Shown here piece by piece: positions 35,556 through 43,748 of a DNA stretch of 64,000 bases. Below the pieces are notes generated by a model. It ran no database searches. It was not told where the DNA came from and saw only the letters and a program-made list of their open reading frames with translations. Made by a program: the position numbers and the translations under genes. This stretch comes from Bradyrhizobium sp. SSBR45G. GTDB taxonomy: Bacteria > Pseudomonadota > Alphaproteobacteria > Rhizobiales > Xanthobacteraceae. Within the stretch, counting starts at the first letter, position 1. Every line of letters starts with the position of its first letter. The stretch covers positions 1-64,000 of the forward strand of contig NZ_BSCT01000032.1 of NCBI RefSeq assembly GCF_030159255.1. Reading direction: 5' to 3'.

Positions 35556-37550
35556 TCAGAAATCCCCGTGCAGGCGCCCCGAGAAGATCGACACCGGGCC
35601 GCGGTCGGCGTTGTAGGCGGGGTTGTTGACGAACTGGTAGTCCGCCGTGAAGGTCAGATATTTGTTGATCGCATAGGCGTAGTAGGCCTCGATGATGTTC
35701 TCGCGCTTGTAGTTCAGCGCGCCGTCGCCGATCAGCGGGCCTAGGCCGCCGGCGGCGAGGAAGGCGCGGTGGTCGCGCGACAGGCCATTGGTCACGCCGG
35801 CGATGCCGATGGTGTCGTCGGGCCGTCCCCAGCGGTTGCCCTTGATCGAGGTGCCGAACGACAGGCTGTTGTCGATGTCGGTGAACGCCATGATCTCGGT
35901 CTTGCCGTCGTTCCAGCTCCAGCGGCCGAACAGGCCGACCTCGTCCGACAGCGCCTGGTCGAAGCTGACCACGTAGCCGTATTTGCTGCGGCCGCGGCGG
36001 GTCTGGCTGATGTCGAGATTGAGGGCGGGATTGTCGAGCGTCTCGCGGTAGCTGCCGGAGAAGACGCTGTTGAACCAGCCGATGGTGCGCAAATGTCCCG
36101 GTTGCGAGAACAGCTGATAGCGCGTCTCCAGCTCGACGACGTAGCTGCCGCGCCGGAACACGTTCATGTCGAAATTGTTCGAATTCGACACGGCATCCAT
36201 CAGGAAGTAGCCGGTGCGGAGCGCCCAGCTCTTCTGGTTCAGCTCGGCCGTCGCGCCATAGGTCAGGCCGAGCTTGTCGGCGGCATAGTCGAACGCGCCG
36301 GGCGCCCAGATCGACCAGTTCATGAAATCCTTCCGCGCGTCCTTGGCGTAGGCGTTGCCGTCGAACACGTCGAGCACGGGGAACTTGCCGATCTGGAAGG
36401 TCAGCCGCGAGATGTCCTGCTTGCCGGAGAGCTGCAGCTGGCCGCTGGCGAGCTGCTCCTGCTCGCCGCCGAAGCCGAAGGTCTGGCGCAGGAACAGCCG
36501 CGAGGTGTTGTAGTGCGGGTAGGGGAAGTCCGACTTCTGCGCCTCGCCGTTGGAGAAACCGCCGATACCGACGGTGTTGCTGAGGCCGAAGCCCTGCAGC
36601 AGCTCCGGATTGTAGTAGACCTCGCCACCGTCCCACAGACGCGCGTTGACGAAGAGGCTGTTGCTCCAGGTCTCCTGGAACTGGCGCGCCGGCGTCAGGC
36701 TGTTGGCGCCGGTATAGGCGGCACGGAACGCCGGATAGCCCTGGCCGATCACCGTGGCCTGGCCGTGGATCTCCCAGCGATCCGATTCGGTGTCCGACGG
36801 ATCGTTCTTGAGCTTCAGCTCATTGCCGCCGGCGAAGTCGAGCTTGCGGTTGAGGCCGACGCGCAAGGTCTGGAATTCGAGCGCGGAATTGTAGCTGGCG
36901 CCGTTGCCGAAGCGGACGCCGCCGTTCTCGAACCGGTTGTAGAGATATTCCAGCCGCCAGCTCCAATGCGGCGCGAAGGCGCGCTCGATGCCGGCGCCGG
37001 CCACCCAGCCGAGCCGGGTCGTCAGCCGCTTGTCGTCATTGCCGGCGGCATCGGTGTTGATGAAGCGGCCGCCGGTCCAGGCAAGGCCGCCGGTGGCATA
37101 GACGAGCCAGTCGCCCTGGGCATAGCCGACGCGGCCGCGCGCGGTGGCGACATAGTCCCACAGCTCCGACACGTTCGATGCCGGCGTACCGAGCATCGCC
37201 ACGGTGTGGTTGGAGGTGAGATAGTTCGGGAAGCTGAAATCGCCCTCGAGGCCGAGCAGCAATCCAGACCGCGTGACCCAGTTGTAACCGGCCTGCGCGC
37301 CGCCGGTGAGCCCGTTGAACGGGCTGCCGGTGCTCACCACGCCGCTCGGGTCCGTCAGCGTCGCCCTGGCATGATCGCGGGTGTAGCCGGCGTGGACGCC
37401 GACATAGAGCCCCGTCCAGTCGAACACGGTCTGCGCCATCCGCGCCTTGACCGGCAGGTCGGCCGCGACGGCAGGCGCCGCGAGCGGGCCGAGCGTGGCG
37501 ATCATGGCGCCTGCCACGATCATCTCTCTGGTGCAGTTCGAGCGGATCAT
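35556..37550 (-). CDS. Outer-membrane protein fusing an Omp31-like barrel to an OprB-like porin
   Basis: A 664-residue outer-membrane protein. After a signal peptide (VAGAMIATLGPLAAPAVA, cleavage near VAADLP) comes a barrel of about 200 residues resembling Omp25/Omp31 (FDWTGLYVGVHAGYTRDHA; GGAQAGYNWVTRSGLLLGLE; WSWRLEYLYNRFENG). The remainder (about 245-664) resembles OprB-type carbohydrate porins (LTFQIGKFPVLDVFDGNAYA; SWALRTGYFLMDA; ENIIEAYYAYAINKYLTFTA), ending in a terminal phenylalanine as expected for outer-membrane barrels. ATG 37550 is used; upstream codons add nothing recognisable. The join of two barrel types in one chain is notable. Confidence 0.85.
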   Translation of the reverse strand: MIRSNCTREMIVAGAMIATLGPLAAPAVAADLPVKARMAQTVFDWTGLYVGVHAGYTRDHARATLTDPSGVVSTGSPFNGLTGGAQAGYNWVTRSGLLLGLEGDFSFPNYLTSNHTVAMLGTPASNVSELWDYVATARGRVGYAQGDWLVYATGGLAWTGGRFINTDAAGNDDKRLTTRLGWVAGAGIERAFAPHWSWRLEYLYNRFENGGVRFGNGASYNSALEFQTLRVGLNRKLDFAGGNELKLKNDPSDTESDRWEIHGQATVIGQGYPAFRAAYTGANSLTPARQFQETWSNSLFVNARLWDGGEVYYNPELLQGFGLSNTVGIGGFSNGEAQKSDFPYPHYNTSRLFLRQTFGFGGEQEQLASGQLQLSGKQDISRLTFQIGKFPVLDVFDGNAYAKDARKDFMNWSIWAPGAFDYAADKLGLTYGATAELNQKSWALRTGYFLMDAVSNSNNFDMNVFRRGSYVVELETRYQLFSQPGHLRTIGWFNSVFSGSYRETLDNPALNLDISQTRRGRSKYGYVVSFDQALSDEVGLFGRWSWNDGKTEIMAFTDIDNSLSFGTSIKGNRWGRPDDTIGIAGVTNGLSRDHRAFLAAGGLGPLIGDGALNYKRENIIEAYYAYAINKYLTFTADYQFVNNPAYNADRGPVSIFSGRLHGDF

Positions 37551-37769
37551 GGCGGCAAAGTCCCAGGCAAAGCACACGACACGGATGGTCCTCAGAACCT
37601 CATTGCCCGCGCACAGTCACGAGAAGAATACGGAATCGCCCATGTTCGATCGCCGCCGGGTGCAAAGCGTGGCAAATTGTGGATAACGTTTAATGCAAAT
37701 AACTCGCAACAGGAAGCAGGCCTCAGACCCTGTGCCTTGTTTGCCGTGGCTGTGTGACGTCTGTGCAAC

Positions 37770-37801
37770 AAAAAGCCCGCCCGGAGTTCGCCGGGCGGGC
37801 T
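37770..37801 (-). terminator. Rho-independent terminator for the 37.9-38.2 kb gene
   Basis: On the minus strand an 11-base stem AGCCCGCCCGG / CCGGGCGGGCT (arms at 37801-37791 and 37784-37774) is followed by TTTTT. It lies about 120 bases downstream of the small secreted-protein gene, with the porin gene starting a further 220 bases on. The rest of the 372-base gap between those genes shows no other feature except the porin promoter region. Confidence 0.85.
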
Positions 37802-37922
37802 GTTGTGACGCGGGTCGGGGCTGAGGGGGCACCCGCGTCCAGGGCGGGAGAGCAAGTGGGCGAATGGCTGCAGTGCGGGGACGGCCCTGCCCGGGCCGTT
37901 CGGCGAGGCTGATGCCCCGGCA

Positions 37923-38201
37923 TCAATAGCCGCAGGCCCGGACGCGGCCGACATACTGGCCATAGACGTTGTACTGCGGCACCCAGCGGCAATAGCGATA
38001 GCCACCACCGTAATAGGGGCCGTCATTGCTGGCGGCGATCGCGCTGCCGACGACGGCGGCACCCAGGAGGCCGGCTCCGACGCCCCAGCCCCAGCCATGA
38101 TGGAAGCCGTGGGCTTCGGCCGGCTTGGAGGTTGCAGCGATGCTGCCGGTCACGGCGAGCGCGGCAAGCGCGACAGCGGCAATCTTGGACTTGATCGACA
38201 T
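37923..38201 (-). CDS. Small secreted glycine- and tyrosine-rich protein
   Basis: A 92-residue protein with a signal peptide (IAAVALAALAVTGSIAATS, cleavage near AEA). A histidine/glycine-rich segment HGFHHGWGWGVGAG is followed by a hydrophobic glycine stretch LLGAAVVGSAIAAS and a C-terminal aromatic motif YRYCRWVPQYNVYGQYVG ending CGY. Similar short proteins are common and uncharacterised in Bradyrhizobium. ATG 38201 is chosen for the signal peptide. A terminator follows. Confidence 0.8.
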   Translation of the reverse strand: MSIKSKIAAVALAALAVTGSIAATSKPAEAHGFHHGWGWGVGAGLLGAAVVGSAIAASNDGPYYGGGYRYCRWVPQYNVYGQYVGRVRACGY

Positions 38202-38346
38202 GGTGGAGGCTCCTGTTGGCGTTGGGGCGGCCGGTCCTGGCCGCTTGCCCAATTGGACGGAGCCTTTTCGAAAGCGGTTCGATTCGCCCGAATGCGGGTC
38301 GGGCGAATGTAAGATTCATCTTTTTAGTCAGAGGCTTGATATCGAT

Positions 38347-39177
38347 TTAGCGGCGCGCTAGCGGGCCATCGCGCAGCGTGTTCACGTCGAAGTTATCGAC
38401 GTCCTGGAGGAGCGCGCAGAATCCGCGGGCGCCGTGCTCGAGCACGCGTTCGCCCTTCTCGGCCGAAGCCTGCGTGGCGTCGCCGACGGCGCCGCTCAGG
38501 TTCAGATCTTGCGTCTGCCAGGCCAGCGGCGCCGGCCGCTGGGTCGACAGCACGCGGTTGCTGCTCTCCATCGCAGCGCCCGAGGATGCGAAATTGGCAA
38601 TGGCGTCGCTGCGCACCAGCTCCGGATGACGCGCCTGCATGATCGAGGTCTCGACGGCGCCGCCGTGGATGCCGTGGCGCAGCTCGTCGGACGAAAACAG
38701 GCCGTCGGGCGCGCCGAAGCGGGACCAGGACGTCGTCACCACCAGCATGCGATGATCAGCCCGCAGGTCCTGCGCGACCAGGGTCATCGCGGCGCTGTTG
38801 CCGCCATGGCTGGTGACGATCACGAGCTTCCTGATGCCGGCGCGCGCGACGCTGTCGCCGATGGCGCGCCAGCTCTTCAACGCCACGCTGGTCGGCACGG
38901 TCAGCGTGCCCGGATAGTCGATATGCTCGGTCGAGATGCCAACCGGCTGCACCGGCAGGAATGTCACCGGCAACGCCTGCGGCAGCAGCGCGCGGACGCG
39001 GGCGAGATAGGCTTCCGCGATGTAGACGTCGGTGCCGAGAGGCAGATGCGGCCCGTGCTGCTCGGTGGCGGCGAGCGGCAGCACCGCGATCCAGCGCGCC
39101 GTCCCGGGCGTTCCCGACACAAGCGTCTCAAAGGCGGGCCAATGCAGCTCGGTCCAGTCGCGGGGCGGCAGGGTCAT
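38347..39177 (-). CDS. Creatininase-family amidohydrolase
   Basis: A 276-residue metal-dependent hydrolase. Metal-site motifs are visible: ATEQHGPHLPLGTDVYIAEA (Glu, His, Asp), TSHGGNSA (His) and IHGGAVETSIM (Glu). The family includes creatinine amidohydrolase, the riboflavin-pathway formamide hydrolase ArfB and MftE; the reaction here is not identified. It is divergent from an ABC operon with a pyrimidine/NMT1-type receptor and a 2-hydroxyacid dehydrogenase, so an imported amide may be the substrate (inference). Confidence 0.88.
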   Translation of the reverse strand: MTLPPRDWTELHWPAFETLVSGTPGTARWIAVLPLAATEQHGPHLPLGTDVYIAEAYLARVRALLPQALPVTFLPVQPVGISTEHIDYPGTLTVPTSVALKSWRAIGDSVARAGIRKLVIVTSHGGNSAAMTLVAQDLRADHRMLVVTTSWSRFGAPDGLFSSDELRHGIHGGAVETSIMQARHPELVRSDAIANFASSGAAMESSNRVLSTQRPAPLAWQTQDLNLSGAVGDATQASAEKGERVLEHGARGFCALLQDVDNFDVNTLRDGPLARR

Positions 39178-39269
39178 TGCGCGGGCTGTTTCCTTCGTCC
39201 GTCGGGCAGGGTAGTTATCGCTCCATTGATCTTAACATGTTCATCGAGAAAGAACCGGGGAGACCAGAC

Positions 39270-40301
39270 ATGGCGCAGTCGCTTCTGTCGCGAACGTTAA
39301 TGGCGGCATTGCTGGTCTTGGGCGGGAGTTTGGCTGGAATGGCCTCGGGCGCCCAGGCCCAGACCCTGGACAAGGTCTCGTTCGGCACCAACTGGGTCGC
39401 CGAGGCCGAGCATGGCGGCTTCTTCCAGGCCGTCGCCGACGGCACCTACAAGCGCTACGGGCTGGACGTGACGATCGTGCCCGGCGGTCCGAACGAGAAC
39501 AACCGCATGCTGCTGATCTCCGGCAAGATCGAGTTCTTCATGGCGGCGAACACGCTGATGGCGTTCGATGCGGTCGCCAACAACGTCCCGGTGGTGTCGA
39601 TCGCGGCGATGTTCCAGAAGGACCCGCAGGTGTTCCTGACGCATCCGGAGTCCAGGATCACCAAGCTGGAGGAGCTGAAGCCGCTGACGCTGTTCGTGTC
39701 CAAGGAGGGCATCTCCAGCTACTATCAATGGCTGAAGTCTGAATACGGCTTCTCCGAGAAGAACGTCCGCCCCTACACCTTCAACCCGCAGCCTTTCATC
39801 GCGACCGCGCAGAGCGCGATGCAGGGCTACGTCACGTCCGAGCCGTTCGCCGTCGAGCGCGCCGCCGGCTTCAAGCCCGGCGTGATCCTGCTCGCCGACA
39901 ACGGCTTCAACACCTACTCGACCCTGATCGAGACAAGGCGCGACCTGATCGAGAGCAAGCCGGACCTGGTGCAGCGTTTCGTCGATGCCTCGATCATCGG
40001 CTGGTACAACTACATCTACGGCGACAACTCCGCCGGCAACGCGCTGATCAAGAAGATGAACCCGGAAATGACCGACGATCTGCTGTCCTACTCGGTCGCC
40101 AAGATGAAGGAATACGGCATCGTCGATTCCGGCGACAGCGTCGACAAGGGCATCGGCGCCATGACCGAGGAGCGCATCACCAGCTTCTTCGACAAGATGG
40201 TGCGGGCCGGCGTGGTCAAGCCGACGATCGACTACCGCAAGTCCTATACCACGCGCTTCGTCAACAAGGGCGTCGGCGTCGACCTCCGGCCGAAGCAATA
40301 G
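39270..40301 (+). CDS. ABC transporter substrate-binding protein (NMT1/THI5-like)
   Basis: A 343-residue periplasmic receptor. The signal peptide has core LMAALLVLGGSLAGMAS with cleavage near AQAQ. Family motifs include VSFGTNWVAEAEHGGFFQAV, YGLDVTIVPGGPNENN and YVTSEPFAVERAAG. Such proteins bind thiamine-precursor pyrimidines, nitrilotriacetate-like acids or hydantoins. ATG 39270 has GGGGAGA upstream; an in-frame ATG at 39237 is less likely. First gene of a five-gene unit with overlapping or closely spaced reading frames. Confidence 0.9.
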   Translation: MAQSLLSRTLMAALLVLGGSLAGMASGAQAQTLDKVSFGTNWVAEAEHGGFFQAVADGTYKRYGLDVTIVPGGPNENNRMLLISGKIEFFMAANTLMAFDAVANNVPVVSIAAMFQKDPQVFLTHPESRITKLEELKPLTLFVSKEGISSYYQWLKSEYGFSEKNVRPYTFNPQPFIATAQSAMQGYVTSEPFAVERAAGFKPGVILLADNGFNTYSTLIETRRDLIESKPDLVQRFVDASIIGWYNYIYGDNSAGNALIKKMNPEMTDDLLSYSVAKMKEYGIVDSGDSVDKGIGAMTEERITSFFDKMVRAGVVKPTIDYRKSYTTRFVNKGVGVDLRPKQ

Positions 40302-40328
40302 GACGACGCGCATCGACGCTGTCAGCAG

Positions 40329-41129
40329 ATGAGTTCGTCCCCTTCGTCCGAGCGCGCCGCGGGCCTTGCGGTGCGCATGCGCGGCGTCACCAAGGTCTAC
40401 GACTCCGGCGTTGCCGCGCTCGGGCCGATCGATCTTGCGGTCCGGACAGGCGAATTCGTCTCGCTGCTCGGCCCCTCCGGCTGCGGCAAGTCGACGGCGC
40501 TGCGGCTGATCGCCGGTCTCGCCAGCCCGAGCAGCGGCTCGCTCGATGTCGCGGCGTCCACGTCCACTACGCACGCGGGTCATCGCATCGGCTTCGTGTT
40601 CCAGGAGCCGACCCTGATGCCCTGGACCAGCGTGCGCGACAATGTGGGCCTGCCGCTGAAGCTGTCGCATGTGCCGGCCGTCGAGGCGCGGCCGCGGATC
40701 GATGCGGCGCTGGCGCAGGTCGGCCTTGCCGATTTCGCCGACGCCTTTCCGCGCGAATTGTCGGGCGGCATGAAGATGCGGGCGTCGCTGGCGCGCGCGC
40801 TGGTGACGCGGCCGGACATCTTGCTGATGGACGAGCCGTTCGCAGCCCTCGACGAGATCACGCGCTTCCGCCTCAACGACGATCTGCTGGCGCTGTGGCG
40901 CAGCCTGAACATGACTGTCCTGTTCGTCACCCATTCGGTGTTCGAGTCGGTGTATCTGTCGCAGCGCGTGCTGGTGATGACGGCGCGGCCCGGCCGGCTC
41001 AGCGCGGAGATCGGCATCGAGGCCGAGACGCGCGATGACGCGTTCCGCGCCTCGGCTGCTTATGCCGAGTACTGCCGTCGCGTCTCGGACGCGCTGGCGC
41101 CGGCCTACACCGGAGTGCATGCGCTGTGA
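40329..41129 (+). CDS. ABC transporter ATP-binding protein
   Basis: A 266-residue NitT/TauT-type ATPase. Walker A is GPSGCGKST, the Q-loop FQEPTLMPW, the signature LSGGMKMRASLARAL (a KM variant of the usual RQR), Walker B LLMDEPFAALD, and the switch VTHSVFESV. It ends overlapping the permease start (GTGA). Confidence 0.93.
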   Translation: MSSSPSSERAAGLAVRMRGVTKVYDSGVAALGPIDLAVRTGEFVSLLGPSGCGKSTALRLIAGLASPSSGSLDVAASTSTTHAGHRIGFVFQEPTLMPWTSVRDNVGLPLKLSHVPAVEARPRIDAALAQVGLADFADAFPRELSGGMKMRASLARALVTRPDILLMDEPFAALDEITRFRLNDDLLALWRSLNMTVLFVTHSVFESVYLSQRVLVMTARPGRLSAEIGIEAETRDDAFRASAAYAEYCRRVSDALAPAYTGVHAL

Positions 41130-41941
41130 GCGCCGGAGGGCAGCGAGGGACATCCACCGCGGGCACGCGCCTGGCGAGCCTGGCCTTTCCGGCCGTCGTC
41201 TTCGTCGCCGCGATGACGATTTGGGAACTGGTGGTCCGCATCAACGGTATCCCGCCCTATGTGCTGCCGGGCCCGCTGCTGGTGCTGAAGACGCTGGTCA
41301 GCGACTGGGACATTCTGGCGCAGTCGTTGCTCACGACGCTGATCACGACGCTCGAAGGCTTCATCGCCGCAGCCCTCGGCGGCATCGCGCTGGCGCTGCT
41401 GTTCAACCAGTCGCGCTGGCTGGAATGGGCGCTGTTTCCCTATGCCGTGGTGCTGCAGGTCACGCCGGTCATCGCGATCGCGCCGCTGCTCCTGATCTAC
41501 CTGCCGCAGCAGACCGCGGTGGTGACGTGCGCCTGGATCGTCGGCTTCTTTCCGGTGCTGTCGAACACAGCGCTCGGCCTCAGCTCGGTCGACCGCAATC
41601 TCGCCGGACTGTTCCAGCTCTATGGCGCGTCGCGCTGGCAAACCCTGCGCCATCTGAAACTGCCGGCGGCGCTGCCCTACATTCTCGGCGGCCTGCGGAT
41701 CGCCGGCGGCCTGTCGCTGATCGGCGCCGTCGTCGCCGAGATCGCGGCCGGCAGCGCCGGCGCGGGCTCCGGTCTCGCCTATCGCATCGCGGAATCCGGC
41801 TATCGTCTCAACATCCCTCGCATGTTCGCAGCATTGGTGCTGCTGTCGGTCGCCGGGATTGTCATTTATGGGTTGCTGGCGCTAGTTTCGCACCTCGTTT
41901 TGCGGCGCTGGCATGAGAGCGCGCTTGGAAAGGATAACTGA
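41126..41941 (+). CDS. ABC transporter permease
   Basis: A 271-residue BPD_transp_1-type inner-membrane subunit. It has about six hydrophobic helices and a coupling loop FQLYGASRWQTLRHLKLPAA. The start GTG 41126 overlaps the ATPase stop by four bases, and the stop overlaps the next start (TGATG) by one base. Both overlaps indicate a tightly coupled operon. Confidence 0.92.
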   Translation: MSAGGQRGTSTAGTRLASLAFPAVVFVAAMTIWELVVRINGIPPYVLPGPLLVLKTLVSDWDILAQSLLTTLITTLEGFIAAALGGIALALLFNQSRWLEWALFPYAVVLQVTPVIAIAPLLLIYLPQQTAVVTCAWIVGFFPVLSNTALGLSSVDRNLAGLFQLYGASRWQTLRHLKLPAALPYILGGLRIAGGLSLIGAVVAEIAAGSAGAGSGLAYRIAESGYRLNIPRMFAALVLLSVAGIVIYGLLALVSHLVLRRWHESALGKDN

Positions 41942-42924
41942 TGGCGGCTACTTCGTCTGACAAGGTCGATGTTCTGATCTATGGGCCGTTGCGGCCGATC
42001 CTGGAAAAAGGTTTCCCGGACAGCTTCAACGTGCACCATGCGACGACGCAGGCCGATCTCGAAGCGCTGCCGGCGGACGTCAAGGGCCGGATCCGCGGCG
42101 TCGCCGTGACCTTCCACACCGTCAAGACCGATGCTGCCGTCATGGCGATGCTGCCGAAGCTCGAGATCGTCGCGAGCTTTGGCGTCGGCTATGACCACGT
42201 TGCCGCTGCCCACGCCGGCCAGCACGGCATCATCGTCACCAACACGCCGGATGTGCTGACCGAGGAGGTTGCCGACGTCGCGCTGGGCCTGCTGATCGCG
42301 ACCTGCCGCGAGTTCATCAAGGCGGATCGCTTCGTGCGCTCCGGCGAATGGACCTCGAAACCCTATCCGCTCAGCGTCGGCTCGCTGCGCGACCGCACCG
42401 TCGGCATGGTCGGCATGGGCCGCATCGGCCAGGCGATCGCGCGCCGGCTCGAAGCCTCGCTGGTGCCGGTCGTCTATCATTCGCGCAAGCCGGCCGATGG
42501 CGTCGCCAACAAGCACTATCCCGATTTGTTACAGATGGCGAAGGACGTCGACACGCTGGTCGTGATCGTGCCCGGCGGCGCCAGCACCAACAGAATCGTC
42601 AATGCCGAGGTGCTGAAGGCGCTGGGGCCGCGCGGCGTCGTCGTCAACGTCGCCCGCGGCTCGGTCATCGACGAGCCGGCGCTGGTGGAGGCGCTGAAAT
42701 CCGGCACCATCCTCGCCGCCGGCCTCGACGTGTTCGAGAAGGAGCCGGCGGTGCCGGACGCGCTCAAGGCGATGGACAATGTCGTGCTGCTGCCACACAT
42801 CGGCTCGGCTGCCATCGTAACCCGCAACGCGATGGATCAGCTGGTGGTCGACAACCTCAAGGTCTGGTTTGCCGGCAAGCCGCCGCTGACGCCCGTTCCG
42901 GAAACGCCGGTGAAAGGCCGCTGA
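41941..42924 (+). CDS. D-isomer-specific 2-hydroxyacid dehydrogenase
   Basis: A 327-residue NAD(P)-dependent dehydrogenase. The nucleotide motif is VGMVGMGRIGQAIARRL. The catalytic residues lie in VNVARGSVID (Arg), LDVFEKEPAVPD (Glu) and LLPHIGSA (His). It resembles hydroxypyruvate/glyoxylate reductases (GhrB-like). Its position inside the ABC operon suggests that the imported compound yields a 2-oxo or 2-hydroxy acid (inference). The substrate is not determined by sequence. Confidence 0.92.
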   Translation: MAATSSDKVDVLIYGPLRPILEKGFPDSFNVHHATTQADLEALPADVKGRIRGVAVTFHTVKTDAAVMAMLPKLEIVASFGVGYDHVAAAHAGQHGIIVTNTPDVLTEEVADVALGLLIATCREFIKADRFVRSGEWTSKPYPLSVGSLRDRTVGMVGMGRIGQAIARRLEASLVPVVYHSRKPADGVANKHYPDLLQMAKDVDTLVVIVPGGASTNRIVNAEVLKALGPRGVVVNVARGSVIDEPALVEALKSGTILAAGLDVFEKEPAVPDALKAMDNVVLLPHIGSAAIVTRNAMDQLVVDNLKVWFAGKPPLTPVPETPVKGR

Positions 42925-43613
42925 TGAGTCGTGCTCGCCCGCTCCTGATCGCGCTTGTGTGGTTCGCGGCGAGCCTGCCGGCCTCCGCGCAGGACACGTC
43001 CGGCCTGAAGAAGGCGATGATCGGGCAGTGGGAGCTCGCGACCACCGAGCGCAGCAAGACCTGCGTCGTGACCCTGAAGCCCGACACCACGCCGCGCGGC
43101 ATGAAGCTCGATCTGGAGCCGAGCTGCGCGGCGGCGCTGCCCTTCACCAAGGACATCGCCGGCTGGAACGTGAAGGGGCTCGACATCGTCAGGCTGCAGG
43201 ATGCCAATGGCGAGGCGGTGCTCGACTTCACCGAGGTCGAGGCCGGCATCTTCGAGGGCCTGCGCCAGGGCGAGGGCGTCTACATCCTGCAGAACCTGGC
43301 GGCGGCGCGGTCGCTGGCCAAGTCGATGGACCAGATGATCGGCGACTGGGCCATGGTGCGCGGCAATGGCGCCGTGGTCTGCAGCCTGGTGCTGACCAAC
43401 AACGATGCCGGCAACGACAATTTCGAGGTGTTCGTCAAGCCGAAATGCGATCCCACGGTCGCAGCCTTCGCGCCGACGCAATGGCGGCTCGAGCACGGCC
43501 AGATGATGCTCATGTCCGCCCGCGGCGAAACCTGGCGGTTCGAGGCCGACGACAATGCGCAATGGCGGCTGGTGCCGGACAGCGCCAATCCGCTGATCAT
43601 GCTGAGGCAGTGA
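42924..43613 (+). CDS. Secreted protein with two tandem AprI/Inh inhibitor-like domains
   Basis: A 229-residue protein with a signal peptide (core LLIALVWFAASLPASA). Two similar halves follow. The first begins MIGQWELATTERSKTCVV (about residue 32), the second MIGDWAMVRGNGAVVCSL (about residue 140). Each has a cysteine pair (TCVV and PSCA; VCSL and PKCD) and a C-terminal WxL- or ILQ-type strand, as in AprI/Inh metalloprotease inhibitors, which are small eight-stranded lipocalin-like barrels. The start overlaps the dehydrogenase stop (TGATG). Why an inhibitor-like protein ends this operon is unclear. Confidence 0.8.
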   Translation: MSRARPLLIALVWFAASLPASAQDTSGLKKAMIGQWELATTERSKTCVVTLKPDTTPRGMKLDLEPSCAAALPFTKDIAGWNVKGLDIVRLQDANGEAVLDFTEVEAGIFEGLRQGEGVYILQNLAAARSLAKSMDQMIGDWAMVRGNGAVVCSLVLTNNDAGNDNFEVFVKPKCDPTVAAFAPTQWRLEHGQMMLMSARGETWRFEADDNAQWRLVPDSANPLIMLRQ

Positions 43614-43748
43614 GGCGAATCACGCCGCGGCCGGCGTTGACGATCGCGAAGTCCAGGTTAATGGTCCGTTACCACTTGTCTCTGCGACGGGAACGTGTCG
43701 TTTACGGATTTTGCGTGTGATGGTTGTCCTCCGGGCCGGGAGCCAGCC

